Shown: piece after piece, positions 7,463 to 16,570 of the stretch | How the letters are laid out: every line of letters begins with the position of its first letter | How positions within the stretch are numbered: position 1 is the stretch's first letter | The notes under the pieces: model-generated | The model's input: only the letters and a program-made list of their open reading frames with translations | What the model was told of the DNA's origin: nothing | Database searches by the model: none | Program-made: the position numbers and the translations under genes | Assembly: GCA_049518415.1 (NCBI GenBank) | Contig: JBEKRX010000052.1 | Coordinates: forward strand, 1 to 64,000 | Direction: 5' to 3' | Origin: CAVQND01 sp049518415 | GTDB taxonomy: Bacteria > Verrucomicrobiota > Verrucomicrobiia > Limisphaerales > UBA8199 | DNA: 64,000 bases

Positions 7463-10297
7463 ATGTTTTCAATTGTGAACAACGAAACGCCGCTTCGGGT
7501 TTGCCGGTCGTTGCCGGTCCGTGTGGCGGTGGCCATGGTCGTGCCGGTCTGGGTGGCCGGCGGGGCGGTCGCGGTCGGCGGGCTGGCGCCGGAGGATAGC
7601 GACAAGCTGGCGGGCCAGCCGGCGGACATTGCATCCAGCGCCTATCTCTACCGGGCGGACCGGCCGGCGGCGGAGAACCCGCCGGAGGCCTGGGTGCTGC
7701 TGATGCAGCAGGGGAAGTTATCGTTCGAGCGGCCCGTGGACCTGAACGCGCCGGCCGTCAAGCAGGCCCTGTGCGGGCTGTTGTGGGAAGAGGTGCGGCC
7801 GCTGCGACACTTGGAGCTCTGCTGGCCGGCGCAGGCCAGGAACAAGCCCGGGCCGGACGAACTGGTGGTTTCCTGTTTCGACGGCAGCGACGAGGGGGCG
7901 CATACGTGGTGGAATCCATGCACGGTCAAGGAGCTGGCCCGGCCGGTGGTGAGCGCGGATGGTTGCACGTATGCCTACGCGGTCCCAGTTGATACCTGGG
8001 GCGTGGTGGCCACCGTGCGCGGACAAAAGGAGGCGTCGGGGTATGCGGTGCCGGCGGTGCACGCGTTGGTGGCCGACCGGTGGAAGCAAATGGACCTGGA
8101 GCTGGAGTGGGGATACGAGCCGGCGCGGGCGGCCCTGCCCTACGACGGGCGGATCGAAGCTTATGACGGCAGGGTGGCCGAGGTCCGGCCTTTGGAGGGC
8201 GACTCCGGCACAAGCCTGGCCGGCCCGGCGGCCTGGCGCTCGGCCAGTGTGGCGGGTCCGCGCCGGGGCGTGCGTTTGCGCTTGCTCTACCTGGGTGATT
8301 CGCGCTGGCGGAGGGTTTGGCCCTATCATGGGCAGGCTGAGGACGTGGCACGGACGATCGTGACGGTCTGGACGCGGTCGGGCAGCTTTTCTTTCCTGGC
8401 GGCGGACCTGGAGCACGGGCCGATCCTGGCCCCCGAATACGGCTTTTTCGTCCGCGCCACTGCCAGGAGGCCAATGGCGGCGGCAGTGCCGCCAGCGCCC
8501 TCGCCACCGCCCTTCGCCCAGGCCTCGCAGGCGGCCAGCGCGCTGGAGTTCTTGAAGGAGTTGGCCGCGAAGCACCTGACGACCATCCGCCAACGAACTC
8601 GCGCCCACGCCGAACAGTCCTGGGAAGGGGCAGTCAGCGCGATGCAGGGCGCCAATTTGCCGGCGCTTCCACGCCCGCCGTTCGGGCCGGCGATGCAAGT
8701 TGAGGTGCCGAGCGAGCGACTGAGGGCCCAGTGGAACCTGGGCGCCTGGCACATCCTGCGCCACGCGGTCAAAGACGCCCAGGGCAAGTGGCGGTTCAAC
8801 GATTTCCCGTTCGGGATTCTGGCCTCCGAGACTTATATGATCCTGCGCGCCCTGGACCTGCAGGGCCTGCACCGGGAGGCCGCCGACGGCCTGGACCAAT
8901 GGTTGGGCCTGCCGCTGGAGCCCCGCGCTTCGCAGGGGACCCATGGATTGTCAAAGCCGGACCGGCCGCTCGGGCACTTTACCGACGGGCAGGGTTGTCT
9001 GACGCATGCGGTGGGCCCGGAGGGCGCGGGCGGGCACATGGACGCCGTGCACTGCATGGGGCCGGGCGCCATCATGTTCACGCTGGCCGAGCATTTCCGG
9101 CTCACGGGCGATGGGGCGTGGCTCAAGGCCAACGCGCCGCGCATGAAAGCCAACGCCCAGTGGATACTGCGTCAACGGCAGGTGCTGGCCAATAATCTTC
9201 CCGGCGGGCAGCGACTCTGGAGCAAGGGTCTTGAGCCGGCGCACGTCGTGACGCCGGACAGCCTTTGTATGCACATGCAGTTCTACGAGTCGGAGGCCTA
9301 CTACTGGCTGGCGGTCAAGGACATGGCCGAACTGCTCACCAGGCTGGACCCGGCGGAGGGCGCCCGGATGGCCGAGCAGGCGGAGGCGTATCGCAAGGAC
9401 CTGGCCGCGGCGCTGGACCGCTCGATCACGCTCACGCCGGTCGTGCCCGTGCGGGATGGAACCTATCGGTCATTCATCCCCTTCGCGCCCTATGTCCGGG
9501 GTTTTGCCTCCGGGGCTTGGGGCTGGCGGCGCTGCCAGGGCCACGTGGGCGCCCTCTATTGGGACACGGTGCAATCGGCCAACGCGTTGCTCAGCCCGGC
9601 CGGCCTGCTTGGCGCCACCGACCCGCGCGCCCAAGGGCACCTGGACGTGCTGGAGGACCGGCTGCTCCTGGAGAACGAGAAGGTGGCCGCGCGGACCCCG
9701 GGCTTCGAAGCGGAGGAGCACTGGTTTTCACATGCCAGTTGGCAATATCAATGCGGCCTCGAGCGGCACGCCAACATCCACTTGTCGGCGGGCGATGTTC
9801 CGAATTTCCTGCGTTCGACGCTCAACCAATATGCGGTGGATGTCATGCCGGGCGAATACACCTTCCGCGAGCACACGACCGGCGGGCCGCCCGACAAGGT
9901 CTTCGAGGAATCTTGCTTCCTGGAACGCCTGCGCATGCTCCTGGTCATGGAGCAAGGCCAGGTGCTGTGGCTGGCGCGGGCCACGCCCAGGGCCTGGCTC
10001 ACACAGGGCCAGCGCATCGCGGTCAGAAACGCCCCGACCCACTTCGGGGCGGTGGGCTATGAGATTATCTCGGACGTGGACCACGGCCGGATCCTGGCCA
10101 CGGTGCAGCCTCCCGCGCGCGAGCCACCGCGCGAACTGCTCCTGCAACTGCGCCACCCCAAGGCGGCCCCGATGGCCAGCGTGCGCCTGAACGGAAGGGA
10201 GTGGACCGCCTTTGATGCCGCCAAGGAGGTGGTGAGCCTGGGCGGTTTGCGGGAGGTCGCACGCCTGGAGGTGACGTATGGCCAGCGCGCGCCGTGA
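7463..10297 (+). CDS. Large secreted six-hairpin glycosidase-like protein
   Basis: 944 residues with a signal-like segment (residues about 18-40, ending AVAVGG). The first 350 residues are beta-rich with no motif I can name. From about residue 415 (RAQWNLGAWHILRHAV, FGILASETYMILRALDLQGLHREAADGLDQWL) the pattern is that of an (alpha/alpha)6 toroid glycoside hydrolase; conserved-looking stretches include HMDAVHCMGPGAIMFTLAEH and GEYTFREHTTGGPP. The C-terminal 80 residues resemble the beta-sandwich cap of such enzymes. Likely acts on polysaccharide outside the cytoplasm; GH family and substrate are uncertain. Diverges from panC. Confidence 0.7.
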   Translation: MFSIVNNETPLRVCRSLPVRVAVAMVVPVWVAGGAVAVGGLAPEDSDKLAGQPADIASSAYLYRADRPAAENPPEAWVLLMQQGKLSFERPVDLNAPAVKQALCGLLWEEVRPLRHLELCWPAQARNKPGPDELVVSCFDGSDEGAHTWWNPCTVKELARPVVSADGCTYAYAVPVDTWGVVATVRGQKEASGYAVPAVHALVADRWKQMDLELEWGYEPARAALPYDGRIEAYDGRVAEVRPLEGDSGTSLAGPAAWRSASVAGPRRGVRLRLLYLGDSRWRRVWPYHGQAEDVARTIVTVWTRSGSFSFLAADLEHGPILAPEYGFFVRATARRPMAAAVPPAPSPPPFAQASQAASALEFLKELAAKHLTTIRQRTRAHAEQSWEGAVSAMQGANLPALPRPPFGPAMQVEVPSERLRAQWNLGAWHILRHAVKDAQGKWRFNDFPFGILASETYMILRALDLQGLHREAADGLDQWLGLPLEPRASQGTHGLSKPDRPLGHFTDGQGCLTHAVGPEGAGGHMDAVHCMGPGAIMFTLAEHFRLTGDGAWLKANAPRMKANAQWILRQRQVLANNLPGGQRLWSKGLEPAHVVTPDSLCMHMQFYESEAYYWLAVKDMAELLTRLDPAEGARMAEQAEAYRKDLAAALDRSITLTPVVPVRDGTYRSFIPFAPYVRGFASGAWGWRRCQGHVGALYWDTVQSANALLSPAGLLGATDPRAQGHLDVLEDRLLLENEKVAARTPGFEAEEHWFSHASWQYQCGLERHANIHLSAGDVPNFLRSTLNQYAVDVMPGEYTFREHTTGGPPDKVFEESCFLERLRMLLVMEQGQVLWLARATPRAWLTQGQRIAVRNAPTHFGAVGYEIISDVDHGRILATVQPPAREPPRELLLQLRHPKAAPMASVRLNGREWTAFDAAKEVVSLGGLREVARLEVTYGQRAP

Positions 10298-10322
10298 GGC
10301 CAAACCCAAACTGAAATGAATT

Positions 10323-10670
10323 ATGCCCCTGTTGAAACTTGAAACTACAGTCGGCCTTTCCGACGACAAAAGGAAGGCGCTCCTCATATCTCTGTCCAAA
10401 ATCGTGGCCGAAACGATCGGCAAACCGGAGCAATACGTCATGGTTACGGCCAACCCCGTGGCGATGCTAATGTCCGGCCAGCCGGGTGAGGCCGCCTTTG
10501 TGGACCTCCGCAGCATTGGCGGGTTGAGCGGCCGCGTCAACCGGCAGCTCGCACAAAAGATTTGCCGTTTGTTGCAGGAATCCCTGGGCGTGCCGCCCGA
10601 CCGCATTTACCTCAACTTTACGGACGTTGGGCCCGGCAACTGGGGTTGGAACGGAGAGACCTTCGGGTGA
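10323..10670 (+). CDS. MIF/phenylpyruvate tautomerase-family protein
   Basis: 115 residues, the standard size for macrophage migration inhibitory factor-like tautomerases. Pro2, which becomes the N-terminal catalytic Pro1 after Met removal, is present (MPLLKLETTV). Other family features are the KPEQYVMVTANP strand, AFVDLRSIGGL and the C-terminal GVPPDRIYLNFTDVGPGNWGWNGETF. It follows the glycosidase gene by 25 bp, so read-through is possible. Physiological substrate unknown. Confidence 0.9.
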   Translation: MPLLKLETTVGLSDDKRKALLISLSKIVAETIGKPEQYVMVTANPVAMLMSGQPGEAAFVDLRSIGGLSGRVNRQLAQKICRLLQESLGVPPDRIYLNFTDVGPGNWGWNGETFG

Positions 10671-10719
10671 GCTGTTGCTTGCTATTTCGCTTTCAAATCT
10701 GAACAGTCCGAACTCAGCC

Positions 10720-11421
10720 ATGAATCAGGCACAGTTTACCCAGGGTATCCTTAAGGCCTTGGAAGTCTGGACGCTGCAGAATCTGTGTGACCTTGCCATT
10801 CTGGGCGGCTTTGCCGTGCTGACACTGGTGGCCGGGCGGGCCTACCTGGAGCGATTGAAAAGCCGCTTGACCCTCCGCGTAGCCAGCGAGGTCTGGGAAG
10901 CGGGCACGGATTTGTTGATTGACATTTTGCTGGCGGCCATCGCGCTGGTCGCCCTGCTGCTGACCAACATGGACATCATGGCCGACATCAAGATCGGCCT
11001 GCCTTTTGTGCCCCTGGCCTTTGTCCTGATGACGGCGGTCCTGGTGGTGCGGCTCTATCATGGCGGCAGCGTGGTTGGCTCCAAGGCCTGGGTGGTCACG
11101 CTCGCGCTGCTGGCCGTGGCCTGCCTGGCCAATTGGTTTGGGTTCACCTTTGTGATGGAAGGCGCGGGTGACGAATACTTGGACCTCCACCCGGAAGCCG
11201 GCGGGTTCTGGAGCGGGCTCGAGCACCTGCGCTCCAACAAGAATCCGGAGTTGGCCATGGCCACCTTCAGGTGGACCGGGCCGGCCTTGCTGCTGCTGCT
11301 GGGGTGGGCCGTGCTGATGGGCGTCATCCGCACGGCCCGCTGGGCGCAAGAATCCCGAAGGCCGCCGCCGCCCAAGAGTGAGCAAGTCCCTGGCTGTGCG
11401 AATGATAGAGAGCAAAGTTAG
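10720..11421 (+). CDS. Integral membrane protein, function unknown
   Basis: 233 residues from ATG 10720. About five hydrophobic helices: LCDLAILGGFAVLTLVAG, LLIDILLAAIALVALLLTN, LPFVPLAFVLMTAVLVV, VVTLALLAVACLANWFGF and ALLLLLGWAVLMGV. A soluble Glu/His-containing loop (EYLDLHPEAGGFW) lies before the last helix. I do not recognise the family. Its end overlaps the start of the ferredoxin gene by 20 bp, suggesting translational coupling and possibly a membrane-associated electron-transfer role (inference). Confidence 0.75.
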   Translation: MNQAQFTQGILKALEVWTLQNLCDLAILGGFAVLTLVAGRAYLERLKSRLTLRVASEVWEAGTDLLIDILLAAIALVALLLTNMDIMADIKIGLPFVPLAFVLMTAVLVVRLYHGGSVVGSKAWVVTLALLAVACLANWFGFTFVMEGAGDEYLDLHPEAGGFWSGLEHLRSNKNPELAMATFRWTGPALLLLLGWAVLMGVIRTARWAQESRRPPPPKSEQVPGCANDREQS

Positions 11422-11599
11422 CCTGGTCCTCGAGCCAGCCCAATGCGTTGGTTGCGCTGTCTGCGCTGATGTCTGTCCGCGTCAAGCCTTGGTCTTGGGC
11501 CGGCGGGATCTCCTTCCCGCCTGGCTCGCCGGCCGGTGCGACGGCTGCCGCCTTTGCGAGCGGGAGTGTCCCACCGGCGCCATCACCCTGCGCAGCTAG
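11402..11599 (+). CDS. Small 2[4Fe-4S] ferredoxin-like protein
   Basis: 65 residues from ATG 11402; an in-frame GTG at 11378 would add eight. Two complete clusters of binding cysteines: CVGCAVCADVCP and CDGCRLCERECP, each C-x2-C-x2-C-x3-C-P, as in bacterial dicluster ferredoxins. A 17-residue insert (QALVLGRRDLLPAWLAG) separates the two motifs. It overlaps the upstream membrane-protein gene, so the two are probably expressed together. No partner oxidoreductase is adjacent. Confidence 0.85.
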   Translation: MIESKVSLVLEPAQCVGCAVCADVCPRQALVLGRRDLLPAWLAGRCDGCRLCERECPTGAITLRS

Positions 11600-11715
11600 G
11601 CAGCTTCCAACCCGCATGGCCGGGGTCGGAAAAATGGAAGGCGCCCACCATAAGAAAACTGACGCGGAATTGTAATCCCCAGGCACGGTCTATTCATGGT
11701 AAAGTGGAGCCTGGT

Positions 11716-12225
11716 ATGAAAACTTGTGCCACCAATCTGGTCGAGGACTGTGCTACCAGCCAAATCCGGTCCGGGCCGGGGCAAGCGTCATTGGGCCCGG
11801 GCCGCTTGCACCTGGTGAGCGCGCAGGAGTTACAGGGCCTGCGTGAGGCGCTAACCAGGGGGCAAGTGCCGCTTGACCTTGAGGCCAAGCTGGACAGGCT
11901 GGCCAAGGGCAACCTGGGCCACTGCTTTATTGAACAGAATTGCCGGACCATAGTCGCGTTGCTCCTGGCAGCCCAGAACGGTTCTTTCAAAGCCGCCAGC
12001 CGGGCGGAGTGTGAGCGGCTGCTCCAGCTCCTGGCTTACGTGCGCAAGGACGACGATGCCGTGCCGGATTATCGGCCAGACGGATTCAGCGATGATCAGC
12101 AGGAAGTGCGCGCGGTCACCACCCAACTCCGCGCCTTGCTCCAGGGTTTCAAGGCCTGGCGGCTGCGCCATCAGGTGCCTGGCATGTGGGTCGGCGCGCT
12201 GGCTGGCCGCAGCGAACCGGGCTAA
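11716..12225 (+). CDS. Hypothetical protein, 169 aa
   Basis: ATG 11716 is preceded by GTGGAG at suitable spacing. The protein is soluble and mostly alpha-helical by composition (LREALTRGQVPLDLEAKLDRLAKGN around residues 38-62). Cysteines occur at the N-terminus and in 'NLGHCFIEQNCRTIV'. I recognise no domain. Its last 4 bp overlap the end of the convergent HD-domain gene, so the two transcripts would pair at their 3' ends. Confidence 0.65.
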   Translation: MKTCATNLVEDCATSQIRSGPGQASLGPGRLHLVSAQELQGLREALTRGQVPLDLEAKLDRLAKGNLGHCFIEQNCRTIVALLLAAQNGSFKAASRAECERLLQLLAYVRKDDDAVPDYRPDGFSDDQQEVRAVTTQLRALLQGFKAWRLRHQVPGMWVGALAGRSEPG

Positions 12226-12776
12226 AGGCCCAATTCCGGCGCGATGCCCTGCATGGCCGTGATGACGTGGGTGATGTGTTCGTCCAGCGGCAGGCCAAGC
12301 CACTGGGCGCCTTGCTCAATGTCCTCGCGTTTGACGGCGGCGGCGAAGGACTTTTGCTTCATTTTCTTGCGGACACTGCTGGCGGTCATGCCCGCCAGCC
12401 GCTCCGGGCGCACGTAAGCGACCGCCATGATGAAGCCGCAAAGTTCGTCCACGGCAAAGAGCGTTTTGCGCAAGGGACGGTCCAGGGGGTACTGCTCCCA
12501 ATTCCATTGGGCGTGCGAGAGCAAGGCCCCGACGATTTCCTCCTCCACGCCCCGTTCCCGGAGGACACGGGCCCCCTGGCGGGTATGCTCGGGCGGGTTG
12601 GGCCAGCGTTCATAGTCGAAATCGTGAATCAGCCCGGTGACGCCCCACAGGTCGGCGTTCTCGCCCAGGCGTTGGGCGTAATGGCGCATGGCGGCCTCGA
12701 CCGCCAAGGCGTGCTTGAGGAGGGACTCGGATTGGGTATGTTCCTTGAGAATGATGAGGGCTTGCTCGCGGGTCAT
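12222..12776 (-). CDS. HD-domain (HDIG-like) hydrolase
   Basis: 184 residues. The metal-binding HD pattern is visible as H22 (LLKHALAVEAAM), the paired HD in GLIHDFDYERWP and a later H in LLSHAQWNW. This small single-domain type is widespread and probably a phosphohydrolase, but the substrate is unknown. It is convergent with the 169-aa gene with overlapping stop codons. A 9-bp tandem repeat (AAATGGGTT) sits directly in front of the start codon. Confidence 0.85.
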   Translation of the reverse strand: MTREQALIILKEHTQSESLLKHALAVEAAMRHYAQRLGENADLWGVTGLIHDFDYERWPNPPEHTRQGARVLRERGVEEEIVGALLSHAQWNWEQYPLDRPLRKTLFAVDELCGFIMAVAYVRPERLAGMTASSVRKKMKQKSFAAAVKREDIEQGAQWLGLPLDEHITHVITAMQGIAPELGL

Positions 12777-13118
12777 GGATTGAAAATGGGTTAAATGGGT
12801 TAAACAAGTGGGGCAAAGGTTACAGGCGGCTGGGGGCGGGGGCCAGGAGATTTCTGCGCCAAGCGGTTATCCGTAACGATTCATTGGCTTGGGGAGCGCA
12901 CGGGGCCTGCCTGCCAGGGTTCCCGACGTGTCTGGGGCAAACACCCTCGACTGTCTGGCTTTCTGTCACCTCTGACTGAACCTTAGTTTGAAACGGGAAG
13001 CTCAGCGCCGGGCCGGCGCTGAGGCGGCTTGACTGCGGGCTGAGGAACGAATTACATATGGGCCGGCCTTTTGTAATGAAACAAACCGGGCCGAGACGTG
13101 TCTTAATAGCTAGTTAAC
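12777..13118. other. Divergent intergenic region with tandem repeat
   Basis: 342 bp between the HD gene (minus) and the exporter operon (plus). It holds two copies of AAATGGGTT at 12784-12801 beside the HD start and a promoter-like sequence at 13029-13058. No gene is recognised. Confidence 0.5.
13029..13058 (+). promoter_or_regulatory. Candidate sigma70-type promoter for exporter operon
   Basis: TTGACT, 18-bp spacer, TACATA, about 60 bp upstream of the adaptor start at 13119. Sequence match only. Confidence 0.35.
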
Positions 13119-14579
13119 ATGGCAAAGTCGAAAAAGCGCAGGAAACTCATTGTTTTCTCCGTCATCGGCCTGGTCCTGGCCGGGTTGGCAGCGGTGGCGT
13201 TCTTCCGGAAACGGGAGGTCGTCATCACCGTGCAAACGGAGAAGGTCACGCGGCGGAACCTGGTGGAGACGGTGAAGGCGAACGGCAAAATCCAGCCGGT
13301 GGTGAAGGTCAATATCAGCCCGGAGGTGAGCGGTGAGATCATCGAATTGCCCGTCAAGGAGGGACAGCATGTCCTGAAAGGGGACTTGATCTTGAAGATC
13401 AAACCGGACTTTTACCAGGCGGCCCGCAATCAGGCCGAAGCGGGCTATCAATCCTCCCTGGCCGGCAAGGCCACCGCGGAGGCCAACTTGATCAAGGCGG
13501 CCGCGGAGTTCAAGCGTAACGAGGATTTGTTCGCGCAGAAGCTGGTTTCAGGCTCGGTCTTCGACGGGGCCAAAGCCGACTACGATGTGGCCAAGGCGCA
13601 ACTGTCCAGCGCCGAGCACCAGGTGGAGATGTCGCGCGCGAACGTGGCCAGTGCCGATGACAACCTGGGCAAAACCACCATCCTGTCGCCGCTCACGGGA
13701 ACGGTCAGCAAATTGAACTCCGAGGCGGGCGAGCGGGTGGTGGGCACGGCCACGATGGCGGGCACCGAGGTGATGACGATCGCGGATTTAAACGAGATGG
13801 AGGCGCGGGTGGACATCGGGGAGGTGGACGTGGTGCTGATTGCGCCCGGCCAATGCGTGCACCTGGAGGTGGATGCCTTCAAAGACAAGAAATTCAACGG
13901 AGTGGTGACCGAAATTGCGAATTCGTCCAAAGGCGCCGGCTTCTCCAGCGGCGGCAGCAGCCCGGACGCCACCAAGTTCGAAGTCCGAATCCGCGTTAAG
14001 GAAAAGGAGACCTTCCGGCCGGGCATGTCGGTGACCGCGGAGATTGAGACCCGTGCCCGGACCAACGTCCTGACGGTGCCCATTGCCTGCGTCACGACCC
14101 GGATGCCCAAAGACAAGAAGCCCGACCCCAAGCTCGCCAAGGGCGACCACTCCAAGACGACCCGGTCGAAGACCAATTCCGCGGCGGCCAAGCCCGATCC
14201 CCCGGCACGGGCGGGCAAGACCAATGCTCCTGTCCAGGCTGGCAGTGTCAGCGGGGCGACCAACGGTGCGGCGGCCGCCGCCACCAATGCCGTGGCGGCC
14301 GCGGGGACCAACGCCCCCGCGACGGACAAGAAGACCAAGGAAGCTCCCAAGCCCATCGAGGTTCTGTTCGTGGCCGAGGGGGACCACGCGAAAATGGTGC
14401 CGGTCAAGATCGGCATCAGCGACGATTCCTATTGGGAAATCACCGAAGGGTTACAGGACGGGCAGGAAGTGATCTCGGGCGGCTTCCGGGCCATCAGCCG
14501 CGATTTGGAGGATGGCAAGAAGATCCGCAAAGGGGTGGTCGGCCCGGACCACGAGAAGGAAGGGCAAAAGAGTGAGTGA
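13119..14579 (+). CDS. MacA-like periplasmic adaptor (HlyD/RND-type MFP)
   Basis: 486 residues. An N-terminal anchor helix (residues about 9-27) is followed by a barrel-sandwich/lipoyl half-motif (NISPEVSGEIIELPVKEGQHVLKGD), an alpha-hairpin, the returning lipoyl half (TTILSPLTGTVSKLNSEAGE) and a beta-barrel. Between the barrel and the last domain is a low-complexity Ala/Thr/Lys/Pro insert at about residues 329-409, which adaptors normally lack. It would link an inner-membrane ABC exporter to an outer-membrane channel. First gene of a four-gene operon with the ATPase (18-bp spacer) and two permeases. No TolC-like gene is present. Confidence 0.9.
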   Translation: MAKSKKRRKLIVFSVIGLVLAGLAAVAFFRKREVVITVQTEKVTRRNLVETVKANGKIQPVVKVNISPEVSGEIIELPVKEGQHVLKGDLILKIKPDFYQAARNQAEAGYQSSLAGKATAEANLIKAAAEFKRNEDLFAQKLVSGSVFDGAKADYDVAKAQLSSAEHQVEMSRANVASADDNLGKTTILSPLTGTVSKLNSEAGERVVGTATMAGTEVMTIADLNEMEARVDIGEVDVVLIAPGQCVHLEVDAFKDKKFNGVVTEIANSSKGAGFSSGGSSPDATKFEVRIRVKEKETFRPGMSVTAEIETRARTNVLTVPIACVTTRMPKDKKPDPKLAKGDHSKTTRSKTNSAAAKPDPPARAGKTNAPVQAGSVSGATNGAAAAATNAVAAAGTNAPATDKKTKEAPKPIEVLFVAEGDHAKMVPVKIGISDDSYWEITEGLQDGQEVISGGFRAISRDLEDGKKIRKGVVGPDHEKEGQKSE

Positions 14580-14597
14580 ACCGCTTCGTTCCGTCCC

Positions 14598-15338
14598 ATG
14601 CCGCTGATTCGCTTTGAGAAAATCTCGCGCCGCTACCAGATGGGGGCGGAGACCATCCACGCGTTGCGGGAGGTTTCCCTGGCCATCGAGCGTGGGGAGT
14701 ATGTGGCGATCATGGGGCCGTCCGGCTCCGGGAAATCGACCCTGATGAACCTGGTCGGCTGCCTGGATACCCCCTCCTCGGGCCAATACGAGTTGAACGG
14801 CGTGCTGGTCAGCCAGATGGATGACAATCAACTGGCCGAAATCCGGAACGAGGAAATCGGCTTTATATTCCAGACCTTCAACCTGCTGCCGCGCTCGGAC
14901 GCGCTGCGGAACGTGGAACTGCCGTTGATTTATTGCGGGGTGCCGGCGGAGCAACGGCGGCAGATTGCCCTGGAGGCGCTCCAACACGTGGGGCTGTCCG
15001 ACCGCATCCATCACAAGCCGAACGAGCTCTCCGGGGGCCAGCGCCAGCGGGTGGCCGTGGCGCGCGCGCTGGTGAACCGCCCGTCGATCCTGCTGGCGGA
15101 CGAACCGACTGGGAACCTGGATACCAAGACCGGGATGGAGATCCTGGGTTTGTTTGACAACCTTTGGGAGCACGGCAACACCATCATCCTGGTGACGCAC
15201 GAGGAAGACGTGGCCCGGCACGCGCGCCGCATCATCCGGCTGCGGGATGGCCTGATTGCCGGCGACGAGCGGCAGGCGGGCCTCCAGCGGCGGGCAGCGG
15301 AGGAACAAACGGCGAGCGCGACCGTGCCGAGCCCATGA
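14598..15338 (+). CDS. ABC transporter ATP-binding protein (MacB/LolD type)
   Basis: 246 residues, the usual size. Walker A GPSGSGKST (residues 40-48), Q-loop FQTFNLLPR, signature LSGGQRQRVAVARAL, Walker B ILLADEPTG, and H-loop LVTHEED. The MacB/LolD/FtsE subfamily is supported by the neighbouring adaptor and FtsX-like permeases. Its TGA overlaps the ATG of the first permease (ATGA), a typical coupling arrangement. Confidence 0.95.
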   Translation: MPLIRFEKISRRYQMGAETIHALREVSLAIERGEYVAIMGPSGSGKSTLMNLVGCLDTPSSGQYELNGVLVSQMDDNQLAEIRNEEIGFIFQTFNLLPRSDALRNVELPLIYCGVPAEQRRQIALEALQHVGLSDRIHHKPNELSGGQRQRVAVARALVNRPSILLADEPTGNLDTKTGMEILGLFDNLWEHGNTIILVTHEEDVARHARRIIRLRDGLIAGDERQAGLQRRAAEEQTASATVPSP

Positions 15339-16564
15339 ACGTCCTGACTGAGCTCAAGGAGGGCCTGGGCATTTCGTGGGGCGCCATTCGGGCCAATAAG
15401 ATGCGCTCGGTCCTGACCACGCTGGGCATCGTGATTGGGATTGTGACAGTGACTTTGATGGCCTCGGCCATCCAGGGACTGGACCGGGCGTTTCTCAAGA
15501 ACATTTCCTTCATCGGGACGGACGTGCTCTATGTCAGCCGTTTCAACTGGTTTATCGATTCGGAGGAGGAATGGCGCAAGGTGCAGAAGCGCCGGCCAAT
15601 CACGGCGGCCCAAGCCAGAGCGCTGGAGAAGCATTTGACGCTGGCGCGCGCGGTCGTGCCGGAGGTGGACGCGGGGCTGCCGATCTATTACAAGAAGCGC
15701 CGTTCGGACAGCGTCCGGGTCGTCGGTACGACCGACCAATTCGTTTATACCAGCAGCACCGCTGTAGCCCTGGGGCGCTTCCTGTCGCCCCTCGAGGCGG
15801 AGGGCGGTCGGCCGGTGTGCGTCATCGGCTCGGAAGTGGCCACCAACCTTTTTCGCCGGGAGCCCCCGCTCGGCAACCGGGTCCGGATCGGCGGGCAGTC
15901 GTTCGAGGTCATCGGCGTGCTGGAAAAGCAAGGGCGGTTTCTGGGGCTGGTCAGCCTCGACAACCAGGTCATCATTCCGCTCAAGCAGTTCATGATGGCC
16001 TTTTGGAGCAACCCGGATTGCCAAATCCGGGTCAAAGTGGCGGAGTTGGCGCAACTGGACGACGCCAAAGAGGAGGTGCGCTCCGCCATGCGCGTGGTGC
16101 GGCGCCTGGCGCCCAAAGACCCGGACGACTTCGCCATCAACCAGCAGGATCAGTTCGTGAAGATGTTCCATAAACTGGGCGGGACGATCGCAGCGGTGGG
16201 CCTGTTCGTGACCGGCCTCTCGCTGTTTGTGGGCGGCATCGGCATCATGAACATCATGTTCGTCTCGGTGGCCGAGCGGACGCGGGAGATCGGCATCCGC
16301 AAAGCCATTGGGGCCAAGCGGCGGACGATTCTGCTCCAGTTCCTGATCGAGGCGGCCTGCATTTGCCTGATGGGCGGCACCCTGGCGCTGGGCCTGGCCT
16401 GGCTGCTGATACTGGTCGTCCAAAAGTTTTTGCCCGCCGCGCTGTCGCCGAGCATCGTCGGCCTGGCCCTGCTGGTCTCGCTGGTGACGGGCGTGGTGTC
16501 CGGTTTTCTCCCCGCCTGGCGGGCCGCCCTGATGAACCCGGTGGACGCCTTGAGGAATGAGTGA
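15335..16564 (+). CDS. MacB-like ABC transporter permease 1
   Basis: 409 residues from ATG 15335, overlapping the ATPase stop by 4 bp. First membrane helix around residues 22-42 (SVLTTLGIVIGIVTVTLMASAI), a large periplasmic MacB_PCD-type domain, then three helices in the FtsX-like C-terminal part, including GIGIMNIMFVSVAERTREIG and the conserved RKAIGAKRRTI coupling segment. It probably pairs with the following permease as a heterodimer. Confidence 0.92.
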   Translation: MNVLTELKEGLGISWGAIRANKMRSVLTTLGIVIGIVTVTLMASAIQGLDRAFLKNISFIGTDVLYVSRFNWFIDSEEEWRKVQKRRPITAAQARALEKHLTLARAVVPEVDAGLPIYYKKRRSDSVRVVGTTDQFVYTSSTAVALGRFLSPLEAEGGRPVCVIGSEVATNLFRREPPLGNRVRIGGQSFEVIGVLEKQGRFLGLVSLDNQVIIPLKQFMMAFWSNPDCQIRVKVAELAQLDDAKEEVRSAMRVVRRLAPKDPDDFAINQQDQFVKMFHKLGGTIAAVGLFVTGLSLFVGGIGIMNIMFVSVAERTREIGIRKAIGAKRRTILLQFLIEAACICLMGGTLALGLAWLLILVVQKFLPAALSPSIVGLALLVSLVTGVVSGFLPAWRAALMNPVDALRNE

Positions 16565-16570
16565 CGGGCC

